Shown here in pieces: positions 1 through 9,285 of a stretch of DNA of 64,000 bases. The position numbers were made by a program, and so were the translations under genes. The stretch lies in assembly GCF_000341345.1 (NCBI RefSeq), contig NC_020302.1:476075-540074 (forward strand). Reading direction: 5' to 3'. The notes beneath the pieces are model-generated. The model saw only the letters and a program-made list of their open reading frames with translations. It ran no database searches and was not told the DNA's origin. The DNA is from Corynebacterium halotolerans YIM 70093 = DSM 44683. Lineage in GTDB: Bacteria; Actinomycetota; Actinomycetes; Mycobacteriales; Mycobacteriaceae. Each line of letters begins with the position of its first letter. Within the stretch, counting starts at the first letter, position 1.

Positions 1-225
1 GTGGGAACGGTCAATGGCCATGGACACATTGTGCTCCATCACGGGACCCGACGGGCACGGAGGGGGTACGGGCTTCCCGGCGAGCCGGAGGGAACCGGGT
101 ACCGGCCACCGGGCCCGTCGCGGGGGCATCGCCCTTGAAAACCCCGGATCCGGGGGCCACACTGGAGTGTGACCGGCGCCACCCGTGGTCCGGTCCGGCC
201 GACCGCCAACCGGAAGGGATGCCTC
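1..225. other. Left-edge non-coding or partial region
   Basis: No complete gene is visible here. A reverse-strand ATG at 40-38 reads MEHNVSMAIDRSH off the left edge and could be the first codons of a divergent gene, but no ribosome binding site supports it. The rest is GC-rich and includes the upstream region of the asparaginase gene, whose Shine-Dalgarno (CGGAAGGGA) lies at 211-219. Confidence 0.3.
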
Positions 226-1215
226 ATGGCCCACGTCGTTGTCCTGGCCACCGGCGGGACGATCGCCTCCACCGCGGACGCCTCGGGCGGGTCCGTCGCC
301 ACCCGGACCATCGATTCCCTGCTCGGCGGGGGCCGGACCGGGGACGCCACGGACGCCACGGACGTCACGGTGGAGGGAAGGGACGTCCTCCACACCAACT
401 CCTTTCTCCTGACCCACCGGGATCTGCGCGCCATCGCCGAGGCCGTCGTCGAGGAAAATGCCCGCGGCGACGTCGACGGGATCGTCGTCACGCACGGCAC
501 CGACACCCTCGAGGAGACGGCCTTCCTCGTCGATCTCCTCCACCACGGGGACAAACCCGTGGTCTTCACCGGCGCGCAGCGGGCCGCCGACGACCCGGCC
601 CCGGACGGCCCGGGAAACCTGCGGCAGGCGATCGCGGCGGCGGCCTCGCCCGACACACGGGGACTCGGGGTGCTGGTCGGCTTCGCCGGATACCTGTACC
701 CCGCCCGTGGAACGCGTAAGGCCCACACCATCAACAGCGCCGCCTTCCGGCACACCGACGGGGGCGCCATCGGGAGCACCACCGGCGACCGGGTCAACAT
801 CTGGGCGGCACCGCGGCGGGGGCCGAGGCAGCCGCCGGTGACCATCCGCTTCGACACCACCCGGGTCGACGTCGTCGTCTCCCACCCGGGTGCGGACGCC
901 GCGCTCGCGGAGGCGGCGGTCGACGCGGGCGCGGTCGGGGTGATTCTCGCCGGGACGGGCACCGGCAACGCCAACCGGGCCCTGCTGGAGTGGGCCCGCC
1001 GGGCGGTGGCGCAGGGAGTGTCGGTCGGCCTGTCCACCCGGGTCGCCGAAGGTCCCGTCACCCCGGTCTACGGCAACGGCGGCGGCCACGACCTGGTGGC
1101 CGCCGGGGTCGTGCCGTACGGCTCCCTGCCGCTTCCGCAGGCGCGGATCCTCGCCTCCTACCTGCTCTCCACCGACCGTTTCCCCACGGACGAACTGGTC
1201 CTGCCCTATATCTGA
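226..1215 (+). CDS. Asparaginase, type I/II superfamily
   Basis: Predicted L-asparaginase hydrolysing asparagine to aspartate and ammonia. The protein (329 residues) starts MAHVVVLATGGTIAS, the first conserved threonine motif of the family, and carries the second signature VTHGTDTLEETA near residues 88-99, which supplies the catalytic Thr-Asp pair. Length and both motifs fit the homotetrameric bacterial family. ATG 226 is chosen over the in-frame GTG at 169 because GGAAGG lies 7 bases upstream and the family motif begins immediately. No signal peptide is seen, so it is probably cytoplasmic. The NodB-type deacetylase starts 23 bp downstream on the same strand, suggesting co-transcription. Whether asparagine is the true substrate cannot be read from sequence. 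Confidence 0.9.
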   Translation: MAHVVVLATGGTIASTADASGGSVATRTIDSLLGGGRTGDATDATDVTVEGRDVLHTNSFLLTHRDLRAIAEAVVEENARGDVDGIVVTHGTDTLEETAFLVDLLHHGDKPVVFTGAQRAADDPAPDGPGNLRQAIAAAASPDTRGLGVLVGFAGYLYPARGTRKAHTINSAAFRHTDGGAIGSTTGDRVNIWAAPRRGPRQPPVTIRFDTTRVDVVVSHPGADAALAEAAVDAGAVGVILAGTGTGNANRALLEWARRAVAQGVSVGLSTRVAEGPVTPVYGNGGGHDLVAAGVVPYGSLPLPQARILASYLLSTDRFPTDELVLPYI

Positions 1216-1238
1216 TCCACTGAGAGGAAAAGATTCTC

Positions 1239-2123
1239 ATGTCCAAGGACATCACGATCGCATTCGGAATCGACGTCGACGCGGTCGGCGGCTGGCTGGG
1301 CTCCTACGGCGGTGAAGACTCTCCCGGGGACATCTCCCGCGGCGTGTTCGCCGGGGAGGTCGGCGTTCCCCGCCTGAAGAACCTGCTGCAGAAGTATGAC
1401 CTGCCGGCGACCTTCTTCTGGCCGGGGCACTCGATCGAGACCTTCCCCCGGCAGTTCGATGAGACCGTCGAGGCCGGCTTCGAGATCGGCATCCACGGCT
1501 ACAGCCATGAGAACCCGCTGGCGATGACCCGGGAGCAGGAGACTGAGATCCTCGACTACTGCATCGGCCTGATCGAGCGGCGCACCGGTGGCCGCCCGAC
1601 CGGCTACGTGGCCCCGTGGTGGGAGTTCTCCCACATCACCAACGAGCTGCTGCTCGACCGCGGCATCACCTACGACCACTCCCTGATGCACCGCGACTTC
1701 GAGCCCTACTACGTCCGGGTGGGCGACAGCTGGACGAAGATCGACTACGACAAGCCCGCCTCCGAGTGGATGAAGCCGCTGGAGCGCGGCGAGGAGACCG
1801 ATCTGGTCGAGATCCCCGCCAACTGGTACCTCGACGATCTGCCGCCGATGATGTTCATCAAGTCCAGTCCCAACAGCCACGGCTTCGTCAACCCGCGGGA
1901 CATCGAGGAGATGTGGCGCGACCAGTTCGACTGGGTGTACCGGGAGTACGGGCAGGCGGTCTTCCCGATCACCATCCACCCGGACGTCTCCGGCCGTCCG
2001 CAGGTGCTGCTCATGCTCGAGCGCCTCATCGAGCACTTCCGGTCCCATGAGGGGGTGCGCTTCGAGACCTTCGACACCATCGCGGCAGAGTTCAAGCAGC
2101 GCAACCCCCGGGGCGGGGCGTAG
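1239..2123 (+). CDS. Polysaccharide deacetylase family (PgdA/PuuE-like) hydrolase
   Basis: NodB-homology metal-dependent amide hydrolase of 294 residues. Visible catalytic and metal positions are D12-x-D14 (GIDVDAV) and H86-x3-H90 (HGYSHEN), plus a late HPDVSGRP motif. This spacing matches the Helicobacter pylori PgdA / allantoinase PuuE branch rather than classical chitin deacetylases. Members of that branch are cytoplasmic and act on small cyclic imides, allantoin-like compounds or cell-wall sugars. There is no signal peptide, so a cytoplasmic small-molecule substrate is plausible. ATG 1239 has GAGAGGAAA upstream. It follows the asparaginase by 23 bp, so a joint amide/imide-degrading role is an inference. 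The exact substrate is unknown. Confidence 0.85.
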   Translation: MSKDITIAFGIDVDAVGGWLGSYGGEDSPGDISRGVFAGEVGVPRLKNLLQKYDLPATFFWPGHSIETFPRQFDETVEAGFEIGIHGYSHENPLAMTREQETEILDYCIGLIERRTGGRPTGYVAPWWEFSHITNELLLDRGITYDHSLMHRDFEPYYVRVGDSWTKIDYDKPASEWMKPLERGEETDLVEIPANWYLDDLPPMMFIKSSPNSHGFVNPRDIEEMWRDQFDWVYREYGQAVFPITIHPDVSGRPQVLLMLERLIEHFRSHEGVRFETFDTIAAEFKQRNPRGGA

Positions 2124-2148
2124 CCCGGTGTGCGGGGCGTGCGCGGGC

Positions 2149-2616
2149 ATGACCTTGGACTGGGCCGGCCCACTGGTCTCCGGCCCACTCCGTCGCCGGG
2201 ACGTCGCCGACCATCTCACGCGCCTGTGCCGCAATCTCACCGTCCGGCCGGTGGCCAGGGGGTGGACCATCGCCCGGAGGACCGGGGCCGTGGCCGTCGC
2301 CCTGGCTCTCGACGACCTGCTCGGGCACGTCGCGGGCCACAGCCGGTTCAACGACTGGGATGAGCTCGAGGAAATGTTGGCCGAGGTCGAGTCTCCCCGG
2401 CGGGCGGGAACTCCGGAGGCCGGGGACTGGCCCGCCGGCCCCGCCGCCGGTGCCGCCCGGCCCGTGCTGGAATCGGTCGTCCATCTACCGGGCCATGTGA
2501 AACTGGCGGCCTTCGGCCTCGGTGCGCGCGTCTGTGGCCCCGAACGGGTGACGGCCACCTTCAGCGGGCACCGGTTGGTGGCCCAGCACGGCGTCATCCT
2601 GCGCGGGGACAGTTGA
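2149..2616 (+). CDS. Hypothetical protein, 155 aa
   Basis: Not recognised. The frame from ATG 2149 to TGA 2616 has the strong GC-third-position bias of neighbouring genes. It encodes a soluble, Trp/Arg-containing protein (MTLDWAGPLVSGPLRR...), without signal peptide or membrane segment. A central acidic stretch (DWDELEEMLAEVE) is followed by a Pro/Ala-rich linker and a short C-terminal beta-like region. No clear Shine-Dalgarno precedes ATG 2149. A GTG at 2130 is an alternative start, and longer upstream starts overlap the deacetylase. A long competing reverse frame (2597-1206) is judged a shadow because it runs antisense to the deacetylase. Confidence 0.5.
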   Translation: MTLDWAGPLVSGPLRRRDVADHLTRLCRNLTVRPVARGWTIARRTGAVAVALALDDLLGHVAGHSRFNDWDELEEMLAEVESPRRAGTPEAGDWPAGPAAGAARPVLESVVHLPGHVKLAAFGLGARVCGPERVTATFSGHRLVAQHGVILRGDS

Positions 2617-2675
2617 TTCGACCGATCCGACGTTACAGTGGTCCCTGTTGACCAACAGGAAGGTGTTCACCTCAC

Positions 2676-3542
2676 ATGTGGATCGGGTATGTGGCCGGGC
2701 AGGCGGTCAGTTTCTTCTTCACCCTGTTCCGGATGCTGCCGTTGGCGTTCAACAACCGGTTCTCCCGCACCCGCATCCCCACCGAGGGGGACGTGGTCAT
2801 CTCGTTGACCTCCCACGGCGACCGGCTCAGCCGGGTGCACTTCACGCTGGAGTCGATCGCCCGCGGCCACGTCAAGGCCCCGGTCATTCTGTGGCTGGAC
2901 AAGCCGGACTACGAGCGGGAGTGGCCGGCCTCGCTGCGGCGGCTGGTCTCCCGTGGCCTGCAGGTGCGCTGCTCCGACGGCGACTACGGGCCGCACACCA
3001 AGTACTGGGGGCAGTTCCGCGAGTTCACGGGCACGGGCAAGCGGGTGGCCACCGTCGACGACGACATGATCTACCCCGAATGGTTCCTCCAGCGGCTACT
3101 GTTCGTCGGCGACCTGCGTGACGACGCCGTGATCGCCTACCGCGCCCACCGCATCGAACTGCGCGACGGACGGATCCTGCCCTACATCAAGTGGAGCGCC
3201 GCGGACACCTGCACCGCCTCCTACCTCCACTTCGCCACCGGGGTCTCCGGGGTGTTGTACCCCTCGAGCTTCATCGACCACGTCGTCTCCCAGGGAGACG
3301 GGTTCATGGAGCTCTCGCCGCGTGCCGACGACGTGTGGCTGCACGTGTGCGCCCTGCGCTCCGGGCATCCCGTGCGCCAGGTCTACGCCAGCCCCCGCCA
3401 CTTCGCGGTCGTGCCCACCACACAGGGCGGGGCGCTGGTCATCGGCAACACACTCATGGGCGGCAACGACGAACAGATCCGCCGGGTCTACACGGAGGAC
3501 GACATCGCCAAGCTGCGGGAGGCCAGCCAGCGGGAGGACTGA
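2676..3542 (+). CDS. Glycosyltransferase family 2-like protein
   Basis: Putative glycosyltransferase of 288 residues. After a hydrophobic N-terminus (about residues 3-24, probably a membrane anchor) comes a GT-A-like fold beginning GDVVISLTSHGDRL. A metal/nucleotide-sugar-binding DDD motif follows at residues 128-130 (TVDDDMIYPEWF). The C-terminal half contains LSPRADDVWLHVCAL, which resembles the acceptor-side ED/DDVW signature of polysaccharide-type transferases. It lacks the multiple transmembrane helices of processive synthases, so a single-sugar transfer at the inner membrane face is the simplest reading. Its start ATGTGG lies 9 bases after an AAGGTG-like site. It stands alone, convergent with the next gene. 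Sugar donor and acceptor are unknown. Confidence 0.75.
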   Translation: MWIGYVAGQAVSFFFTLFRMLPLAFNNRFSRTRIPTEGDVVISLTSHGDRLSRVHFTLESIARGHVKAPVILWLDKPDYEREWPASLRRLVSRGLQVRCSDGDYGPHTKYWGQFREFTGTGKRVATVDDDMIYPEWFLQRLLFVGDLRDDAVIAYRAHRIELRDGRILPYIKWSAADTCTASYLHFATGVSGVLYPSSFIDHVVSQGDGFMELSPRADDVWLHVCALRSGHPVRQVYASPRHFAVVPTTQGGALVIGNTLMGGNDEQIRRVYTEDDIAKLREASQRED

Positions 3543-3556
3543 GTCCTGTCTGCGTC

Positions 3557-4597
3557 CTATCTGCCCTGACCGGCGGCGGCGACGCCGGCCTCGCCGCGGA
3601 GCACAACTTCTGCCTGGCCTGTCCGCCGGAAAGCGACGTCCCAGTCCAGCTTGAGCCGCTCAAGGGACCGGTCGCCACCGGGGGAGGGGTCGAAGCTGCT
3701 GGCCGGATCCTCGTAGTGGCCCCACCACTTCCGGCCGTGGCCGGTGGGGCGGTGCGCAATGCCGAGCCGACCGCACAGGACGTAGGCGGCGCAGTCGTGG
3801 GCCCAGGGGTGTTTGCCGCCGATCCGGTGGATGTGGTCCGGGGAGGTCCAGCGCCAGACCGGCCGCGACAACGCGTAGATCAGGGTGTCGCAGATCGTCG
3901 TCATCGCCCGGTCTCCGAGGCTGCGCTGCAGGGGCAGGGTGTACCAGGCCTCGTCGAGCGTCATCCCCGGCGAGACCGGAGTGATGAACGGCCGGCGGTT
4001 GTGGGCGCTCACGAGGAGATCCTCCAGTGGTGCGTCGTCGTCGACGAGGTCGGCGACCAGGCCGATCCGCCAGAGGTTTCCGAGCAGTTCGGGGTGCTCG
4101 AGCGGCAGCTCGGCGGTCAGGCGACGGTAGTGCTCCGTGGATTCCCGGGTGACCGAGGTGACCTGGCGGCGTCGGGCCGCCAGCTCCCCGGCGAGCGCTG
4201 CCTCGTACTCTGTGACGGTTTCCCCGAGATCGGTGGTGACGTCGGCCCGGAGGTAGACGTTGCGGAGGGCGGCGACGGGCATGCGGCCGCCGATCTCCGG
4301 CAGCGGAAGCCGGAGGGGGACGGCGTCCTCCGTGAGCCGGAAGCCGCGGGCCAGCCAGCCCTCCCCGGTGTCGGCGTTGACGGTGCACGCGACCTGCCGC
4401 ATCTCCGACAGGCTCGCGGCCTCCGGCACGCCGTGGTGGGTGATGTGGTGCTCGGCGATCGCCAGCGCGTGGTCGACCGGGAAGGTGACCAGGTGCACCA
4501 CGACCTCGGTGTAGAACCACTCGAGACGCCTGCGCTCGGACTGGTCGCGGGCGGCCAGCAGACGAGGGGCGGGCAAGTCGAAAACGGATGTGGACAT
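3557..4597 (-). CDS. Unrecognised conserved-looking protein, 346 aa
   Basis: I do not recognise this family. The 346-residue protein is soluble, with no signal peptide or membrane helix. Visible features are an N-terminal His-rich helix (DHALAIAEHHITHHG, residues 42-56), a middle Arg/Glu-rich segment that may be coiled (about 125-165), and a C-terminal cluster of His/Cys (H255, H257, H263, H267, C269 in SPDHIHRIGGKHPWAHDC) that could bind a metal. The start at 4597 is supported by AGGAGG about 6 bases upstream on the reverse strand. It is divergent from the aldo/keto reductase gene, with two perfect inverted repeats between them that could be operators. Function is open; a metal-dependent hydrolase or nuclease is only a guess. 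Confidence 0.6.
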   Translation of the reverse strand: MSTSVFDLPAPRLLAARDQSERRRLEWFYTEVVVHLVTFPVDHALAIAEHHITHHGVPEAASLSEMRQVACTVNADTGEGWLARGFRLTEDAVPLRLPLPEIGGRMPVAALRNVYLRADVTTDLGETVTEYEAALAGELAARRRQVTSVTRESTEHYRRLTAELPLEHPELLGNLWRIGLVADLVDDDAPLEDLLVSAHNRRPFITPVSPGMTLDEAWYTLPLQRSLGDRAMTTICDTLIYALSRPVWRWTSPDHIHRIGGKHPWAHDCAAYVLCGRLGIAHRPTGHGRKWWGHYEDPASSFDPSPGGDRSLERLKLDWDVAFRRTGQAEVVLRGEAGVAAAGQGR

Positions 4598-4699
4598 GAG
4601 GAATCCTCCTGGGATCTCAGACAGGGGTGGGTGACGAGGGGCCTCCCTATCTGGTGTCAGGAGGTGTGCCGGCGCGCCGGCGACTCCAACGGTAACACC

Positions 4700-5829
<1,130 letters not shown>

Positions 5830-6103
5830 CGGGGTGATGTGCCGGGCCCTGTTCCGGTGCTGATGGTGATCGTCGGGCGGTCGGGGCGTTCTTGTCGACG
5901 AAGCCCTCGCGCCGTTCGACGTTCCTTGCGGGGCAAGGGCGCGAAGGGCGGGACGCTGCCCGCCGTGTCGTCGACGGGCCGGCTGAATCCGCGCTGCGGT
6001 CCGTGCGCCCGGGCCGTCCGGTAACGGTCACGTCAGGTCGGCTCCATGGATCATTGATTTTCAATATCAAGTAATTTCCCGGGCACCGGTCTACGATGTG
6101 CCC
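5830..6103. other. Intergenic region between aldo/keto reductase and small secreted gene
   Basis: 274 bp. Short frames occur on both strands but none has a ribosome site or recognisable product. The last 50 bp (6050-6100) are AT-rich, with an ATTGA-TTT-TCAAT inverted repeat at 6053-6065, and are probably the promoter of the secreted gene. Confidence 0.4.
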
Positions 6104-6427
6104 ATGAGAAGAACCACCCGTGTCCTGTCCACGGTCATGGTGGCGGCGGCCCTCGCAGTGGCCCCGGCCCAGGCCTCGGCGTCGTCACTGCCCGCCTTCG
6201 ACTTCGGGTACCGGGTGGGCCCGGAGAACGCCCGCCAGGTCGCCGGGTGCGCGTTGTGGTTCACGTCGTCGAATGAGGAGTTCGCCAGTCCCACGATGTG
6301 GGCCACCGGGACGATCCTCTGGCAGTTGTGTACCGAACTCCATGACGCGGGTCTGCTGTTCACGGTGGACGGGCAGCAGTTGTCGTCCGCGCCGCAGGAC
6401 CGGCCGTTCCCGGTGCAGACCTACTGA
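6104..6427 (+). CDS. Small secreted hypothetical protein, 107 aa
   Basis: Not recognised as a family. Residues 1-27 form a typical Sec signal peptide: basic MRRTTR, hydrophobic VLSTVMVAAALAVA, then AQASAS as a cleavage region. The mature protein is about 80 residues with two cysteines (in GCALWF and LCTEL) that could form a disulfide, and ends FPVQTY. ATG 6104 gives the best signal peptide; an upstream in-frame ATG at 6098 adds two residues. The upstream DNA (6050-6075) is AT-rich and contains short inverted repeats (ATTGA-TTT-TCAAT at 6053-6065), fitting a promoter. It is probably secreted to the envelope; role unknown. Confidence 0.6.
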   Translation: MRRTTRVLSTVMVAAALAVAPAQASASSLPAFDFGYRVGPENARQVAGCALWFTSSNEEFASPTMWATGTILWQLCTELHDAGLLFTVDGQQLSSAPQDRPFPVQTY

Positions 6428-6588
6428 CACAGCTGCGCCATCCGCCCACGCTCAAGCCACGGTCAAGACGGCGGTGCGTCAGGGGCCCTTTACGAACAGG
6501 TGTTTGGTCCTCCCGGCGGCAGGTCCCAGCCGTGTCGGCCCGGCCCGTAGTGTTCTCGGAGGAACCAGTATCTGAGCACGAGGGACAC
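6428..6588 (+). promoter_or_regulatory. Upstream region of the nuclease-helicase operon
   Basis: 161 bp between the small secreted gene and ATG 6589. It contains an AT-poor leader and the weak start GTG 6532. No repeat or clear promoter hexamer is visible; GAGGGA at 6580-6585 is the Shine-Dalgarno that decides ATG 6589. Confidence 0.35.
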
Positions 6589-9285
6589 ATGGCAGACACG
6601 ATCATCACCGGGGGCGGTTCGGGGACGGCCACCTGGGCCGCCCACTCCCACTGCGGGCGATTCCGCGGTACCGACCCCGTCATCACCGGCACGACGCGCC
6701 GCGCCCTGGCCGCCGAGCTGGGGCACCCGGACGTCTCCTCGGGTATCCCGCAGGCGCGGTGGACCCGGGCCCTGACCTTCGAGCGCGTCTGCCACGACGA
6801 GGCCTTCGCCGGGGAGCTGGTCGCGCGGGCCACCGGATGGGCCGGGGAGGGCTTCGCCGAACCGGAGGCCGTGGCCACCGCCGACTGCCGCGGGTCCGTG
6901 GACACCACCGCGAGGCAGCTCGAGGCCGCCGTGGAGCGGGCGGCGCAGGGTGAGGCCACGCTGCTGTACCAGCCGGCCGTGCCCTTTCCGGGGGTTCCGG
7001 GCGGTGCCGACGCGACCGGCGTGCACCCCGATCTCGTGGTGGTGGCCGCGCGCGGCACGGGGGCGGCGCTGATCGTCGGCGACGTGAAGGACTACGAACG
7101 CATCCGCTCCCGCATCGACGACGCCCGCCTGATGAAGGGCTTCCTCCAGGTGGCCATGGGCGCGCTCGCCTTCGACCGGTGGGACGGCCTCCCGACCGGG
7201 CTCACCGTCAGCCGGCACGGCTTTCTCGCCGTGCCCCGCAGCGTGTTCCTGCAGCCGGCCGTCGAGGTGGAGGACCTGCGTGACTACCTGACCGAGGTAC
7301 AGCTGCAGATCGACTCCCGCCGCGCCGCCGCCGAGGACGCGGAGGGGGCCGGGGCCGGTTCCGCACGGCAGCTGGTGGAACACCTGCATGGCGCATTCGA
7401 TCCGGACACCTGCCCGTCGTGTTCGCTGTTCAACTACTGCCGCCAGGAATTACAGGTCGCCGCGGACCCGGAGGCGCTGCTGGTGGAGATCGGCGTGCCG
7501 GAGACCGAACGCGCGTCGGTGGCACCCGTCCTCCGCGGTGACCAGCCGCCCGCGGGCGCGAAGGCCAGCACCGTGAAGCGGCTGCGCGCCACTCTCGACG
7601 GCCGCGTGGCCAACTCGGATCAGCGGCGGCTCGACCCGCTCGGGGCGGCGGGGACCGTCAGTGTGGTGGCGGTGAAAAGCGACGCCGCGGCACTCGGCTA
7701 CCACGGACTCGGCGTCCGGCGGCACACCGCGGACGGGCCGACGCCGTGGGAGTTCCGGGTGTTCACCGAACCGCAGAACGACGCGACCCGCCGTAAGGTC
7801 ATGGCGATGATCGGCCACGAGCTGGAGTTGGCGATGGCGGAGCGGGCACGCGCCGGGGCGGACCCGGATCCGGTGCACGTGGTCGTGCCGGATCAGGCGA
7901 CCTCGGATCTGCTGGCCAGTACGGCGGACCTGCTCGCCGGCGTGGAACTGAGCCGCCTGCGGTGGCGGCGGGACGAGGAGATGGGACGGGAGGCGCTCAC
8001 CTACAACGGCGACCCGGCGGTCATGCCGCGGGAGCTGGACCCGCAGGCGCGCACGGCCGTCTCCTTCCTCCTCGAGCAGGACCGTGCCCGGATGCTGCAG
8101 ACCCGCCAGCCGGTGGTCGACGCCACTCGCGTGCTCAACCGGCACTTCATTCCGGGTGGGGCCGCCATGCTGGCACGCCGCCTCGACTACGTCGTCCGGT
8201 GGGCGCTCGCGGAGGAGGTGCTCGACCACCGCCAGGTGGCCCGGGAGATCGAGGGGTCCGTGCACACCCCCGGCGCGCGACTGTCCAACCAGGCCTCCGA
8301 TGAGCTCCACGCGGCGCTCGACCGGCGCCGTACTGACGGGACGGCACCGGAGTACACCTCGCTCGTGGAGGCGGAGCTGCGCTACCGGGCCAAGACCCTG
8401 GATCAGGCGGTCCGGGCGCTGGAGCGGGTGGGGGTCTCCCGCTTCGCCGCCGCGGTGCGCAGCTTCGAGGGCGACGCGCAGGCCGTGTGGCGTCGTCGCC
8501 GCGATTTCCGCGCCTCCGACCTGGTGCGCTTCGGCCGCACCCACCCGTACTGGCGCAACCGGCTGGTGGACGTCATCCAGTCCGACACGACCTGTACCGC
8601 GCAGGTGGACATCCTCACCAGCCCGCTGCAGGCCCAGGACGCGGCCAACGACGCCGGCAACCGCCAGGTGACCAGCGCCGAGGTCACCGGTCTGGAGCCG
8701 CTGACACTGCGGGTCGCCTCCCGCCGCTTCACCGACGGCACCGGGGTGGTCATGGTCAGCCGCAATGGTGCCGCCTGGGTGGAGGGGGACACCGCGGAGA
8801 TCGAGCTGATGAAGGGGGCGGTGAAGCTGAAGAACTTCCCGCAGGGTGGGCTGAGCGCGGTGGGCGACGCGGCGTCGTCACGCGTCTTCGTCTGGTCCCC
8901 GGCGACCGATCCGCAGCTTGCAGTCGGCGACCGGCTGGTGCTCGTGAACCTGGACTTCTTCGACGCGAAGAAGAAGTGGTTCAACATCCCCCGTCCCGCC
9001 CGGGATGAGCTGGGTGCGCCGAAGCCCGACTGTGAACCGGAGTCCTACGCCGGGAACCCGGAGGAGCACCAGTGGTGCTGCCGGCCCCACGAGGTGGCCG
9101 AGGCGGAGTTCGCGGACGAGCTCGCCCTGCGCCGCGGGCGCAACGAGCTGAACCCGCAGGCCTGGCCCCCGCTCCGCGACGCCGACGGCTTCGAGGTCGC
9201 CCCGGCCGACAAACCCACGGCGGCCACCGTCACCGTGACCGTCACCCCCGCCCCGGAAGGACTGACCGTCGATGAGCTGGAGTGA
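6589..9285 (+). CDS. PD-(D/E)XK nuclease with Fe-S cluster motif, split Dna2-like
   Basis: Large protein of 898 residues. The N-terminal part (about 1-290) is a RecB/Cas4/Dna2-type nuclease: H146-P-D148, then D165-V-K167 (VGDVKDYE). It is bracketed by cysteines C22 and C275-x2-C278-x5-C284, the ligand arrangement of the Fe-S cluster in Dna2, AddB and Cas4. The remaining 600 residues are unassigned; a beta-rich section around 700-790 (GVVMVSRNGAAWVEGDTAEI...) may be an OB-like barrel, and the C-terminus is Pro/Thr-rich. ATG 6589 has GAGGGA upstream; GTG 6532 is an alternative. The helicase gene overlaps its end by 14 bp, so the two are translationally coupled. Expected activity is single-strand DNA or flap cleavage. 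Its role (repair or phage defence) is inferred. Confidence 0.75.
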   Translation: MADTIITGGGSGTATWAAHSHCGRFRGTDPVITGTTRRALAAELGHPDVSSGIPQARWTRALTFERVCHDEAFAGELVARATGWAGEGFAEPEAVATADCRGSVDTTARQLEAAVERAAQGEATLLYQPAVPFPGVPGGADATGVHPDLVVVAARGTGAALIVGDVKDYERIRSRIDDARLMKGFLQVAMGALAFDRWDGLPTGLTVSRHGFLAVPRSVFLQPAVEVEDLRDYLTEVQLQIDSRRAAAEDAEGAGAGSARQLVEHLHGAFDPDTCPSCSLFNYCRQELQVAADPEALLVEIGVPETERASVAPVLRGDQPPAGAKASTVKRLRATLDGRVANSDQRRLDPLGAAGTVSVVAVKSDAAALGYHGLGVRRHTADGPTPWEFRVFTEPQNDATRRKVMAMIGHELELAMAERARAGADPDPVHVVVPDQATSDLLASTADLLAGVELSRLRWRRDEEMGREALTYNGDPAVMPRELDPQARTAVSFLLEQDRARMLQTRQPVVDATRVLNRHFIPGGAAMLARRLDYVVRWALAEEVLDHRQVAREIEGSVHTPGARLSNQASDELHAALDRRRTDGTAPEYTSLVEAELRYRAKTLDQAVRALERVGVSRFAAAVRSFEGDAQAVWRRRRDFRASDLVRFGRTHPYWRNRLVDVIQSDTTCTAQVDILTSPLQAQDAANDAGNRQVTSAEVTGLEPLTLRVASRRFTDGTGVVMVSRNGAAWVEGDTAEIELMKGAVKLKNFPQGGLSAVGDAASSRVFVWSPATDPQLAVGDRLVLVNLDFFDAKKKWFNIPRPARDELGAPKPDCEPESYAGNPEEHQWCCRPHEVAEAEFADELALRRGRNELNPQAWPPLRDADGFEVAPADKPTAATVTVTVTPAPEGLTVDELE

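Noticed and set aside
1206..2597. Long reverse-strand frame over the deacetylase
   Set aside because: Antisense to a confident gene and without family motifs.
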